A stretch of 12,823 nt of DNA from CAYONQ01 sp964405375 (GCA_964405375.1 CAYONQ010000076.1:1-12823), one strand, 5' to 3'; shown: positions 1 through 6,990, numbered from the stretch's first letter. The notes: generated by a model not told the origin, from the sequence alone. Made by a program: numbers and translations.

Positions 1-94
1 ATCGGACAAAAACAAACTTTTACTTCAATTATCTAAAATACTGTGAACGGAAACAGAAATTGCAGTTTACATTCTGCTATGAAGGAGACTCGTA

Positions 95-1750
95 ATGAAA
101 CAGCTGTGTCTGTTAGTGTTGATGATTGCGATAGTATTGTGTGGTGTTGGGCAAAGTGTTGTCGCCAAAAATAACTGTCCCGTCTTTAATATAGCCGACT
201 ACGGTGCGGTTGGTGACGGTGTTACAAAGAACACCGATGCGATAAAGAAGACGATAGCGGCCTGTGCCAAGGCGGGCGGCGGGACGGTGTGGGTGCCGGC
301 GGGCAGGTTCTTGACCGGTCCGATTGAGCTGAAAAGCAATATAACACTGCACGTAGATGGCGGCGCAAGGATACTGTTCAGCCAGGATGCCAGCGACTAT
401 GCGACAGTACAGAGTCGGTGGTATGGTATAGAGCAGCATGGTTTTTCACCCTGCATATCAGCCAGAGACTGTGAAAATATCGCCATCACAGGCCGAGGTA
501 TAGTTGACGGTCAGGGCCGGTATTGGTGGAAGCTGTTTCAGCAAAAGCCGCAGGAGCGGCCGGAGTATGTGCGTAAGCGCCGTGCTGAGTTTATGCGGCT
601 GACACGGGAGAAGTTCGGTCACGACCAGACGAGGTTCGGGCGGCCTCAATTGGTCCAGTTTCGCAACTGTCGCAATGTCCTGTTACAAGGCGTGACATTT
701 GCTCGCGGGGCTTTTTGGGTGGTGGGCCCACTGTACTGTGAGAACGTTACGATAGATGGAATTTCAATAATCAGCCCGGCGGATTCGCCGAATACCGATG
801 CGCTGGGCATCGACTCGTGCAAAAATGTTCGGATTTCCAACAGCTATTTTGACGCCGGTGACGACTGTGTCGTGATAAAGGCCGGCAGGGACGAGGACGG
901 AAGACGGGTGAACCGGCCTTCGGAGAACATAACAATCAGCAACTGCATTATGGCCCACGGTCACGGTGGTGTCGTTATCGGCAGCGAGATGTCTGCGGGA
1001 GTGAGAAACGTGGCGATTTCGAATTGCGTTTTTATCGGGACCGACAGGGGTATCCGGCTGAAATCGAGGCGCAGCCGAGGCGGACTGGTCGAGGATATAC
1101 GGGTCAACAACGTTATAATGAATGATGTGCTGTGCCCCTTTACCATAAATATGTTCTATTTTCAGCAGGTGGATGATTCAAAAAAGCAGATTAACGAAGG
1201 AACTCCGATATTTCGTAATATACATTTCAGTAATATTACCGTTCGCAACGCTGCATACGGCGGCTTCTTTGCCGGCCTGCCGGAGCTGCCGGTTGAGGGT
1301 ATAACTTTCAGCAACATACACATCGAAGCGACAAAAGGCCGGCAGCGAGAGAAAAGCGGCGGAAATGAAGATGATTACAACCACATTCCGGCGATGGCAG
1401 ATGGATATGAGATTGTAGAAGGGTTCTTCTGTAAGAACATCAAAGATATTGAGTTTCATAACGTCCGGGTGGACACTAAGCGAGGCCCAGCCTTTATCTT
1501 CGAGAATACGGAGAACCTCGAGATTGACGGTTTCAAAACCGGCACCCTTCATTCGGGCGTGCCCGCCATTGAATTACGCCAAGTCAAAGCGGCGTCGATT
1601 GATGCGCAGGTGCCGTCCAAGGCCGATGGGCCGTTTGTAAAAATAAGCGGTGCCGAGACACGGGATATTTTCATCAGCGAGAAAATCAGGCGACACAAAG
1701 ATGCCGTTATCACAGAGCCGGACGTCAGCAAAGACGCTCTGGTATATTGA
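95..1750 (+). CDS. Secreted glycoside hydrolase family 28 (polygalacturonase-like) protein
   Basis: Predicted extracytoplasmic enzyme of the right-handed beta-helix GH28 family, which hydrolyses alpha-1,4-linked galacturonate (pectin, rhamnogalacturonan) by inversion. Residues 1-24 form a hydrophobic signal peptide with a likely VVA cleavage site, and residue 31 onward opens with the family hallmark FNIADYGAVGDG. The catalytic motifs are in order: NTD at 233-235 (D235), GDD at 255-257 (D256, D257), GHGG at 289-292 (H290) and RLK at 321-323. All residues of the classical active site are therefore present. The glycine that normally follows NTD is alanine here (NTDALGID), so exact specificity is open. 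At 551 aa it is longer than the roughly 350-450 aa catalytic core because of a C-terminal beta-helix extension. ATG at 95 is supported by AAGGAG at 82-87. Family assignment is confident. The substrate (homogalacturonan, rhamnogalacturonan or another uronate polymer) is inferred only. Confidence 0.92.
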   Translation: MKQLCLLVLMIAIVLCGVGQSVVAKNNCPVFNIADYGAVGDGVTKNTDAIKKTIAACAKAGGGTVWVPAGRFLTGPIELKSNITLHVDGGARILFSQDASDYATVQSRWYGIEQHGFSPCISARDCENIAITGRGIVDGQGRYWWKLFQQKPQERPEYVRKRRAEFMRLTREKFGHDQTRFGRPQLVQFRNCRNVLLQGVTFARGAFWVVGPLYCENVTIDGISIISPADSPNTDALGIDSCKNVRISNSYFDAGDDCVVIKAGRDEDGRRVNRPSENITISNCIMAHGHGGVVIGSEMSAGVRNVAISNCVFIGTDRGIRLKSRRSRGGLVEDIRVNNVIMNDVLCPFTINMFYFQQVDDSKKQINEGTPIFRNIHFSNITVRNAAYGGFFAGLPELPVEGITFSNIHIEATKGRQREKSGGNEDDYNHIPAMADGYEIVEGFFCKNIKDIEFHNVRVDTKRGPAFIFENTENLEIDGFKTGTLHSGVPAIELRQVKAASIDAQVPSKADGPFVKISGAETRDIFISEKIRRHKDAVITEPDVSKDALVY

Positions 1751-1794
1751 ATTGAGGTAAGAACCATTTAAGAAAATAATCTGCAGGGTCAGAA

Positions 1795-2094
1795 ATGGAG
1801 ACACTTAAGCTATTGCGTGACTATTTTCCGATGGCGATTTTTACGGGTAAGTGCCTGGTTTTCATAAGCGAGGACTGGGAGGTAAAGCTTACCGAGCATA
1901 AAGAGGGCGATTTCAGCAAAGAGGACGACCAGCCAGCCGTCATACGGGTTAGAATATCCAAAAAGGCGCTGAATGGCGATTTTGTGCTGCAGGGTCATTA
2001 TGAGGATTTTCAGCTTGCATCGCTAAGTGAACTGGCTGAGCAGATTGAAAAATACGTGCAAATGGCAATCGGCACCAATCTTAGAGAGACATAG
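1795..2094 (+). CDS. Uncharacterised 99-aa protein
   Basis: I do not recognise this protein. It is small, soluble and acidic, with no signal peptide or membrane segment. The N-terminal half reads as short beta strands (AIFTGKCLVFISEDWEVKL at about 14-32) followed by a charged loop. The C-terminus is a probable amphipathic helix (LSELAEQIEKYVQMAI). It lies 44 nt after the GH28 stop on the same strand and could be read through from it. There is no strong Shine-Dalgarno at ATG 1795, so the start is the best available rather than proven. Codon use resembles the neighbours, and a full-length open frame ending in TAG supports a real gene. It could be a lineage-restricted protein. No function is proposed. 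Confidence 0.6.
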   Translation: METLKLLRDYFPMAIFTGKCLVFISEDWEVKLTEHKEGDFSKEDDQPAVIRVRISKKALNGDFVLQGHYEDFQLASLSELAEQIEKYVQMAIGTNLRET

Positions 2095-2100
2095 CGAAAA

Positions 2101-2191
2101 GTGTGAAGTGCCTAAAAATGAACTAAAGTGCCTAAAGTTTCGAATAATAAGGGATTAGCTTGACTTTTTAGTCCACTTTAGACACTTTACA
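2101..2191. repeat. Intergenic element with AAGTGCCTAAA direct repeats and a matching inverted arm
   Basis: The unit AAGTGCCTAAA occurs at 2106-2116 and again at 2126-2136, exactly 20 bp apart. A near-perfect inverse copy (13 of 14 positions, arms 2124-2137 and 2176-2189) lies downstream. The right arm could pair with either left unit, giving two alternative hairpins with a loop of about 40-60 nt. The element fills almost the whole spacer between the 99-aa gene and yggU and ends 9-10 nt before the yggU ATG, where a ribosome site would be expected. It resembles a dispersed palindromic (REP-like) repeat. That it is repeated elsewhere in the genome is an inference. Confidence 0.6.
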
Positions 2192-2199
2192 TTCTACTT

Positions 2200-2493
2200 A
2201 TGACTGAACTGGTAATTAGAGAAGTTGAGGAGGCGGTGGTTTTTAAGGTGAAGGTGGTGGCCGGCAGCAGCCAAACGTGCATCTGCGGGCTGCTCGATGG
2301 GATGTTAAAGGTTAAAGTTGCAGCGGCACCGGAGAAGGGAAAGGCCAATCAGTGTCTGGTGGGGTTTCTGGCGAAACGGCTGGGCGTTAAAAAGAACACC
2401 GTCATTATAATCTCAGGCCAGACTAATCCAGTAAAGCAGATACGAGTTCTTGGTGTATCGGCTGAGGAAGTGCTAATGAAGCTGGATTTGTAG
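2200..2493 (+). CDS. yggU: DUF167 / UPF0235 (YggU-family) protein
   Basis: Small conserved protein of the YggU/DUF167 family, about 95-100 aa in most bacteria, with no established biochemical role. The family signature is clear: a strand KVKVVAGSSQT, then LKVKVAAAPEKGKAN at about 36-50, then a helix with the FLAKRLGVKKNTVIIISGQTNPVKQIRV core at about 56-83. Family length and motif order match, so the gene appears intact. No Shine-Dalgarno is visible before ATG 2200. The upstream bases are the right arm of the inverted repeat, so initiation may be weak, leaderless-like or structure-dependent. A hairpin terminator follows at 2549, which makes it the last gene of its transcript. Family call is sure; cellular role is unknown. 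Confidence 0.88.
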   Translation: MTELVIREVEEAVVFKVKVVAGSSQTCICGLLDGMLKVKVAAAPEKGKANQCLVGFLAKRLGVKKNTVIIISGQTNPVKQIRVLGVSAEEVLMKLDL

Positions 2494-2515
2494 TTCATAG
2501 TTCGTATTGTGTATG

Positions 2516-2541
2516 GCGTCGCCGTTCCGGCGACGGCTAAA
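2516..2541. repeat. GC-rich palindrome, copy 1 (paired with 6917-6942)
   Basis: An 8-bp perfect stem CGTCGCCG / CGGCGACG around a TTC loop spans 2517-2535 and is followed by GGCTAAA. The 26-bp block matches 6917-6942 at 23 of 26 positions. The differences fall in the loop region and at one stem position that remains pairable as G-U. It lies 22 nt after the yggU stop. It is consistent with a dispersed REP-like hairpin, or with a 3'-end stabilising structure of the yggU transcript. Confidence 0.6.
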
Positions 2542-2548
2542 CATAGAA

Positions 2549-2580
2549 CCCCGCAATAAATTGCGGGGCTAAATATTTTT
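2549..2580 (+). terminator. Probable intrinsic terminator after yggU
   Basis: Stem CCCCGCAA / TTGCGGGG (8 bp, loop TAAA, 2549-2568) followed by CTAAATATTTTT, a broken U-tract ending at 2580. Position between the yggU stop and the MATE start fits termination. The tail GGCTAAA is shared with the two GC palindromes, so it could also belong to that repeat class rather than being a plain terminator. Confidence 0.6.
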
Positions 2581-2610
2581 ACAACGACAACGGCAGAGGA
2601 TTTTTAGTTA

Positions 2611-4035
2611 ATGGCTGACAAATCATTACTGTCACAAGCTCACGACATGGACGAGACTTCGCTTAAATATATGCTGAAGTTGGCGGGGCCAATGGTAGTG
2701 ACAACCATATCGTTCACGATTATGCAGTTTGTGGACAGGTTTATGGTTTCGCGTCTCGGCACGGCGGCATTAGCGGCGATTCTGCCGGCGGGGTTTATCA
2801 GCTTTGTGCCGGGCAGCTTCGTGATAGGTGCGATGACAAGTGTTAATACGTTTGTAAGCCAGAGATTAGGCAGAGGCGAGAAAAAGGCGTGCTCGAACTA
2901 TTGCTGGCAGGCGATATATATGGGGCTTTTGTACTTCGTGGTTGTGGTGGTGATTATGTGGCCGAGTGCGCCGTGGATTTTTAGGGTGCTCGGCCATGAG
3001 GCGGAAGTGGCGGAGATGGAGGTAATCTATCTTCGTATTATGCTTTACGCCCAGGTGCTGTCGGTTTTTGTGTGGGCGAGCAGCCAGTTTTTTATGGGTA
3101 TCCATCGGCCGATTATTACGATGTACGCGGCGTTATGTGGGCAGGTAGTCAATGTTGCAGCTAATTACGTACTGATTTTCGGTAAATTCGGTTTTCCGCA
3201 GATGGGGATTGCAGGTGCGGGCTGGGGGACATTCATCGGGACGGCGGTGGGGGCGGGGATAAGAATGGCCGCGTTTCTAAGCGGGGATATAAACGCAACT
3301 TTTAAGAGCAGACAAACAATAAATGTCAGCTTGGCGAAGATGAAAGGACTTTTAAAAGTAGGGCTTGCGGCCGGGTTCGAGCTGATGCTGAACGTGGCGT
3401 TCTGGGGGGTGATTCTGTTCGGGCTGGTGGGCAGGTTCGGCAAAGAGGCAATGGCGGCGACGAGCGCCGCGCTTGCGTGCACAAACCTCTCGGTTATGCC
3501 GATTGTGGGAATAGCGACGGCGCTGACGGCGGCGGTCGGCAGGAGTATCGGGGCAGGCAAAAAAGATACGGCGATTAAACAGACGACCGTGTGTTTGAGG
3601 ATAGGACTGGTCTATATGGGGGTGGTTGGGCTTTGCTTTTTTGTGTTTAGAAACGGCCTAATGGCGTTCTGGTCTTCTGACGATAAAGTAATTGAGATTG
3701 GCGTCAATATTCTGATTTGCGCAGCGGTGTACCAGGTTTTTCACGCCGCCCGCACCATTTACAGCGGCTCGCTGCGAGGTGCGGGGGACACGCTGTGGCT
3801 GGCGATTGCATCGGCGCTGGGGGCGGTGGTGATATTAGGGCTGGGCGGACTGCTTATAGTTGTGTTTTTGCCGGGGCTTGGGTCATTAGGGCCGTGGATT
3901 GCCGCCACAGTTAGTATTATCGCGGTGGGACTGGCAAACCGCTGGAGATTCAAGAGCAATAGCTGGATGGATATAGAATTGTTCGAGCGCCGCCCCGCCG
4001 GTGTGGCGGTTGAGATTGAGGCGGTGGCGGAGTAG
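2611..4035 (+). CDS. MATE-family efflux transporter
   Basis: Integral inner-membrane antiporter of the multidrug and toxic compound extrusion family (NorM/DinF-like), exporting cationic or organic compounds against Na+ or H+. The 474-aa length is typical, and the hydrophobicity pattern fits about 12 transmembrane helices. Two homologous halves are visible. The N-terminal half carries LAGPMVVTTISFTIMQFVDR (about 24-43) and FVSQRLGRGEKKA. The C-terminal half carries a matching GFELMLNVAFWGVILF segment and AAVGRSIGAGKKDTA, the usual repeat of the GxG/KKxA loop. The C-terminal tail is short and acidic. ATG 2611 is preceded by AGAGGA at 2595-2600 with a 10-nt spacer. The upstream terminator suggests its own transcription. 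The stop lies 2 nt before the assembly gap, so the gene is complete but its downstream neighbour is not certain. Substrate cannot be told from sequence. Confidence 0.92.
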   Translation: MADKSLLSQAHDMDETSLKYMLKLAGPMVVTTISFTIMQFVDRFMVSRLGTAALAAILPAGFISFVPGSFVIGAMTSVNTFVSQRLGRGEKKACSNYCWQAIYMGLLYFVVVVVIMWPSAPWIFRVLGHEAEVAEMEVIYLRIMLYAQVLSVFVWASSQFFMGIHRPIITMYAALCGQVVNVAANYVLIFGKFGFPQMGIAGAGWGTFIGTAVGAGIRMAAFLSGDINATFKSRQTINVSLAKMKGLLKVGLAAGFELMLNVAFWGVILFGLVGRFGKEAMAATSAALACTNLSVMPIVGIATALTAAVGRSIGAGKKDTAIKQTTVCLRIGLVYMGVVGLCFFVFRNGLMAFWSSDDKVIEIGVNILICAAVYQVFHAARTIYSGSLRGAGDTLWLAIASALGAVVILGLGGLLIVVFLPGLGSLGPWIAATVSIIAVGLANRWRFKSNSWMDIELFERRPAGVAVEIEAVAE

Positions 4036-4037
4036 TT

Positions 4038-4137
4038 NNNNNNNNNNNNNNNNNNNNNNNNNNNNNNNNNNNNNNNNNNNNNNNNNNNNNNNNNNNNNNN
4101 NNNNNNNNNNNNNNNNNNNNNNNNNNNNNNNNNNNNN
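4038..4137. other. Assembly gap (100 N)
   Basis: Exactly 100 ambiguous bases, the usual placeholder for a scaffold gap of unknown size. The true distance and even the adjacency of the MATE gene and the TPR gene cannot be taken from this window. The 5' end of the TPR gene is probably inside the gap. Confidence 0.98.
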
Positions 4138-5646
4138 CTGTACGTAAGGTCGATTGGGCAGGTGCTGCGATTAGAGCCGGAAGAGGTTGACGTGGCTACA
4201 GCCGCCTTGATTATATCGGAGCAATGGAGTAACATCGTGCACGGGCGAAGATATTTATCCAAATTGGACGATATGGCCTACGAGATTCGTGACAGACTAA
4301 AAGACAAGGGGCTGAAAGCGAACTATAAGGCGGTTGCGGTGATGAACGAGTATTTGTTCGACGAATTGGGCTTTGAATCGGTCAAAGAGGCAAATGACCC
4401 GAATGACCTGTTTCTGCACTGCGTGATGGACAGAAAACGAGGGCACTGCCTGAGCTTGTCGATTCTTTATCTTTCGCTGGCAGAACGGCTTGGCTTGCCT
4501 TTATACGGAGTCGTCGTGCCGGGACACTTTTTCGTCAGGTACGACGACGGGCGGGTGCGCTTCAATATCGAGACGACCGGCAAGGGCGGAACGGGCAGCG
4601 ACGAGCACTACATAAAGAAGTTTAAGGTGCCCGACGGTGACAATGAAAGTATTTATATGAAAAATCTGAATAAGATGCAGACGTTAGGGTGCCTGTTTAA
4701 TAATCTGGGCAACAGCTACAACGAGCTCGGCAATGCGGCCCAGGCGCTGGCGGCGCTCGAAAGAGCGGTTAAGATAAATCCGTCACTGTCCGAGTCACGG
4801 GCGAACCTGGGCAATATCTACCTGAAAAAAGGCCGAACGGAGGATGCGATATACGAATACCGGGCGGCCCTGGAAATCAATCCGAACGATGCAAAAACGC
4901 ATAACAACCTCGGCAATGCATACCTTAAACGAGCATGGTGGAGCGATGCGGTCTCTGAATACAGCCGGTCGGTGGAGATGGACCCGAATTTTATAGATGC
5001 ATATAAAAATCTTGCAATCGCCTACTGCGGACGGGAGATGTTCGTCAAGGCGCAAGTGACGCTGCAAAAGGCGATTATCTGGGAGCCGAAAAATGCCGGT
5101 TTGTACAGCCAATTAGGCGACGTTTACAGCCAGATGGGCAATTATAGAGAGGCAATATACCAATATAAAAGGGCGCTGGATATAAAGAGCGATTTTGCGG
5201 AGCCGTATTACGGGCTGGGTGTCTGTTATAGCAAACTGGAACTGGTCGAAGATGAAATCAGCGCTTATAAAAAGGCCTTGGCTATTAAACCCGATATGGC
5301 GGCTGCCTTGATGAACCTGGGCAATGCGTATTTTAAGAAACAGAAATACGATACGGCTATTGAACAGTACAAAAAGGCGGCTCTCATCCAGCCGGACGAC
5401 GGCACGATTCATTATAACCTCGGTGCGGCGTATTCCAACAAGGGTGATTACGAGCAGGCGGTGGCTGAATACACGAGGGCGGTTGAGATTGAGCCGGAAA
5501 TGGCCGATGCGCATACCGGGCTGGTGTTCGGGTTTTATAAGCTAAAAAAGTACGATTTGGCGTTCAAACACGTGAAAATAGCAACGGAATTGGGCGTTGA
5601 GATTGCCGAGGACCTGGTGGCTGCTATCGAAGCCAATTTGCGCTAA
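4138..5646 (+). CDS. SirB1-type transglutaminase-like / TPR protein, 5' partial
   Basis: The reading frame is open from the gap edge through a GTG at 4162 with no upstream stop or Shine-Dalgarno, so the true start is probably lost in the gap; 502 residues are visible. The N-terminal part (to about residue 180) matches the SirB1 / transglutaminase-like core-2 family: a helical LDDMAYEIRDRL region, YLFDELGF, and then RKRGHCLSLSILYLSLAERLG, where the cysteine sits at the position of a catalytic nucleophile. PGHFFVRYDDG supplies the matching histidine. The remainder is nine consecutive tetratricopeptide repeats of 34 residues, each with the LGNxY...A..Y..A...xP pattern; the last is degenerate. 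TPRs usually form a protein-binding superhelix. No membrane segment is visible, but the missing N-terminus could carry a signal or anchor. Whether it is a peptidase, a transglutaminase or only a scaffold is not determinable. It precedes the 5775 gene by 128 nt. Confidence 0.85.
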   Translation: MYVRSIGQVLRLEPEEVDVATAALIISEQWSNIVHGRRYLSKLDDMAYEIRDRLKDKGLKANYKAVAVMNEYLFDELGFESVKEANDPNDLFLHCVMDRKRGHCLSLSILYLSLAERLGLPLYGVVVPGHFFVRYDDGRVRFNIETTGKGGTGSDEHYIKKFKVPDGDNESIYMKNLNKMQTLGCLFNNLGNSYNELGNAAQALAALERAVKINPSLSESRANLGNIYLKKGRTEDAIYEYRAALEINPNDAKTHNNLGNAYLKRAWWSDAVSEYSRSVEMDPNFIDAYKNLAIAYCGREMFVKAQVTLQKAIIWEPKNAGLYSQLGDVYSQMGNYREAIYQYKRALDIKSDFAEPYYGLGVCYSKLELVEDEISAYKKALAIKPDMAAALMNLGNAYFKKQKYDTAIEQYKKAALIQPDDGTIHYNLGAAYSNKGDYEQAVAEYTRAVEIEPEMADAHTGLVFGFYKLKKYDLAFKHVKIATELGVEIAEDLVAAIEANLR

Positions 5647-5720
5647 AAAACCCCTATGTAATCGAATTGCCAGTAAAGCAAACAAACCAACATCCACATC
5701 GCAGTTAATGCAAATTATCC

Positions 5721-5749
5721 TTGATTACTGCCGGTGAGGGCGTTAAACT
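5721..5749 (+). promoter_or_regulatory. Possible sigma-70-type promoter for the 5775-6917 pair
   Basis: TTGATT (5721-5726) and TAAACT (5744-5749) are separated by 17 bp; each matches four of six consensus positions. It is the only reasonably spaced pair seen in the 128-nt spacer, and would give a leader of only about 20 nt with the Shine-Dalgarno at 5763. Weak evidence. Confidence 0.3.
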
Positions 5750-5762
5750 AATAAAGGTATTA

Positions 5763-5769
5763 AAGGAGG
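5763..5769 (+). promoter_or_regulatory. Strong Shine-Dalgarno that fixes the GTG 5775 start
   Basis: AAAGGAGG covers 5762-5769, 5 nt before GTG 5775. It argues against the longer in-frame TTG at 5721, which has no such site. Confidence 0.75.
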
Positions 5770-5774
5770 CCGCG

Positions 5775-6194
5775 GTGGTAAGTAAAGACCCAAAAAACAA
5801 ACGGAGCGACGATGATATCCTGCGGTGTAAGGCGGATATTCTCCGCGCACACGATATAATACCAACAGAACGGACACCGCTCAAGGGGCCGAATCCTTCA
5901 CCGGGAGAAAAAGCAGCCAAGAAAGATACGTTAAGGGCAACTCACCAGCAAACCGGTGTGCCGAAATTCAACCTCGCCGAAGAGATTATGGTTGAGCAGC
6001 GGAGAATCGCCGCGATAAAAAGAAAGGGGCCGGACAAAAAAATCGAGGTTGAAGAGCCGCAAGTTCAGTCCGTTAGGTATGCCATTAAGCAGCCGGGCCA
6101 GGTATTAGCAAAACAGGACCAAATCATCGCCGAGATTGTGGCCAGGGACATTGAAAGCGTCTGCAGGGGTGGGTATTCAACAGACAGCGAATAG
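5775..6194 (+). CDS. Uncharacterised 139-aa basic protein, partner of the kinase-like gene
   Basis: I do not recognise a family with confidence. The protein is highly charged, lysine/arginine-rich and probably partly disordered at its N-terminus (KDPKNKRSDDD..., a proline-rich TPLKGPNPSPGEK stretch at about 34-46). The best-ordered part is GVPKFNLAEEIMVEQRRIAAIKRKG at about 61-85, an amphipathic helix. A second helix (LAKQDQIIAEIVARDIES) lies at about 111-128. No signal peptide or membrane helix. The start is GTG 5775 because of the adjacent AAAGGAGG. It ends 3 nt before the next ATG, so translation is probably coupled and the two proteins are likely functional partners. The helix resembles, by eye only, short linker segments next to capsule-type P-loop domains; this was not checked by any search. 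Confidence 0.7.
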   Translation: MVSKDPKNKRSDDDILRCKADILRAHDIIPTERTPLKGPNPSPGEKAAKKDTLRATHQQTGVPKFNLAEEIMVEQRRIAAIKRKGPDKKIEVEEPQVQSVRYAIKQPGQVLAKQDQIIAEIVARDIESVCRGGYSTDSE

Positions 6195-6197
6195 CAA

Positions 6198-6917
6198 ATG
6201 GATAATATCCTGAATAAAAGCGGGTTGCTGAGATTAGAAATACTTCAAAATCAATGGGTCATCCTCGGCGGCGTCGGTATTGTTATAATTTTAATAGCAG
6301 TGATTTTGCTGGCCCTGAAAAAATCGAAAAAGCGAAAGACAAACAAAATCATCAACATAGATCTTACGAGCAGTAAGGAACCACCCGGTAAACAACCACA
6401 AGAAAACTACGAGCGAATTTGCGAGCAGATAAAACAGGCCGGGAAAAGATACAAAAGTATCCTGTTTGCCTCGGTCGGTGCGGAGACTCTGCCGGTAACG
6501 ATACCCGTTAACGCAGCGGTCGGATTAGCAAAAGACAATAAACGCTGTCTTCTTATCGACCTTGACCTCAAGCGTGACGCTATCGCCGCGGCGTTTGGGC
6601 TTTCTGCAGGAGAAAATAGTTTACGCCCCAGAGCGATTCAAACCGAATTCGAGAATCTATGGGTCTGGCCGGGACACAGCTTTGCCCAATCAAAGCAAAT
6701 GAATATAAAACAGATAGTTCAAAAGGCGCTGAACAGATTTGATTTTATACTAATAAACGCGCCATCATTAGTCAGCAGCCCCGACCGCAGGCAGATTATA
6801 TCTGCGGGACAGGCCGCCTTTATCTGCACTAAAGATGCATCCGAGGTAACCAAACTAAGTGAACTGATAAAGCCGTCGGATTGCAGGGTGATCGGCCATA
6901 TCCAGGTGCCGCTGTAG
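6198..6917 (+). CDS. Membrane-anchored, Walker A-less BY-kinase (CpsD/CapB)-like protein
   Basis: Residues 21-40 form one transmembrane helix followed by the basic stretch KKSKKRK (41-47), predicting a cytoplasmic C-terminal domain. That domain (about 85-239) has the layout of the MinD/BY-kinase P-loop family used in polysaccharide chain-length control: a first strand SILFASVG (87-94), the Walker A' strand CLLIDLDLKRDA (117-128) followed by FGL, and the Walker B-like FDFILINAP (181-189). In active relatives the first strand leads into a GxGKT loop. Here it reads ASVGAETLPVTIPVNAA (91-107), with no lysine at all, so ATP binding and kinase activity are probably lost. There is also no tyrosine-rich C-terminal tail. 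It is 239 aa, and the frame is clean, so this is a diverged pseudoenzyme rather than a broken gene. It lies 3 nt after the 139-aa gene. Likely role: structural or regulatory subunit of an envelope polysaccharide apparatus (inference). Confidence 0.65.
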   Translation: MDNILNKSGLLRLEILQNQWVILGGVGIVIILIAVILLALKKSKKRKTNKIINIDLTSSKEPPGKQPQENYERICEQIKQAGKRYKSILFASVGAETLPVTIPVNAAVGLAKDNKRCLLIDLDLKRDAIAAAFGLSAGENSLRPRAIQTEFENLWVWPGHSFAQSKQMNIKQIVQKALNRFDFILINAPSLVSSPDRRQIISAGQAAFICTKDASEVTKLSELIKPSDCRVIGHIQVPL

Positions 6918-6942
6918 CGTCGCCGGTACGGCGATGGCTAAA
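6917..6942. repeat. GC-rich palindrome, copy 2 (paired with 2516-2541)
   Basis: Stem CGTCGCCG / CGGCGATG around a GTA loop (6918-6936; one G-U pair), followed by GGCTAAA. It begins at the last base of the kinase-like gene's stop codon. 23 of 26 positions equal copy 1. Could help end or stabilise the upstream transcript, although no U-tract follows. Confidence 0.6.
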
Positions 6943-6990
6943 GAATCCTAACAACCACAGATGTTTTTTTAGAAAAAACTGCCTTAAATC

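Noticed and set aside
3..95. A 30-codon open frame running in from the window edge, its TAA overlapping the GH28 ATG (TAATG).
   Set aside because: The overlap is tempting, but the peptide is rich in K, F, Y and N, unlike the neighbouring genes, and the DNA is AT-rich like a leader. Two other frames are also open briefly. Sequence upstream of the window would decide.
2160..2193. TTGACT at 2160-2165 as a -35 for yggU.
   Set aside because: No -10-like hexamer at 16-18 bp; the region is occupied by the inverted-repeat arm.
3165..3560. 131-codon minus-strand open frame inside the MATE gene.
   Set aside because: Shadow of a GC-rich membrane-protein gene (Ala/Pro/Ile-rich translation), no start signal.
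4795..5514. Long minus-strand open frames (105 and 133 codons) inside the TPR gene.
   Set aside because: They mirror the repetitive codons of the TPRs, have no ribosome site and no recognisable protein; the plus-strand gene explains them.
5721..5774. TTG at 5721 as the start of the 139-aa gene (would give 157 aa).
   Set aside because: GTG 5775 has an AAAGGAGG directly before it; the TTG has none, and the extra residues overlap the only promoter-like pair.
6963..6979. GTTTTTT-TAG-AAAAAAC hairpin as a terminator after the kinase-like gene.
   Set aside because: Almost only A-T pairs and no following U-tract; better read as an AT-rich tract upstream of the -10 at 6994.
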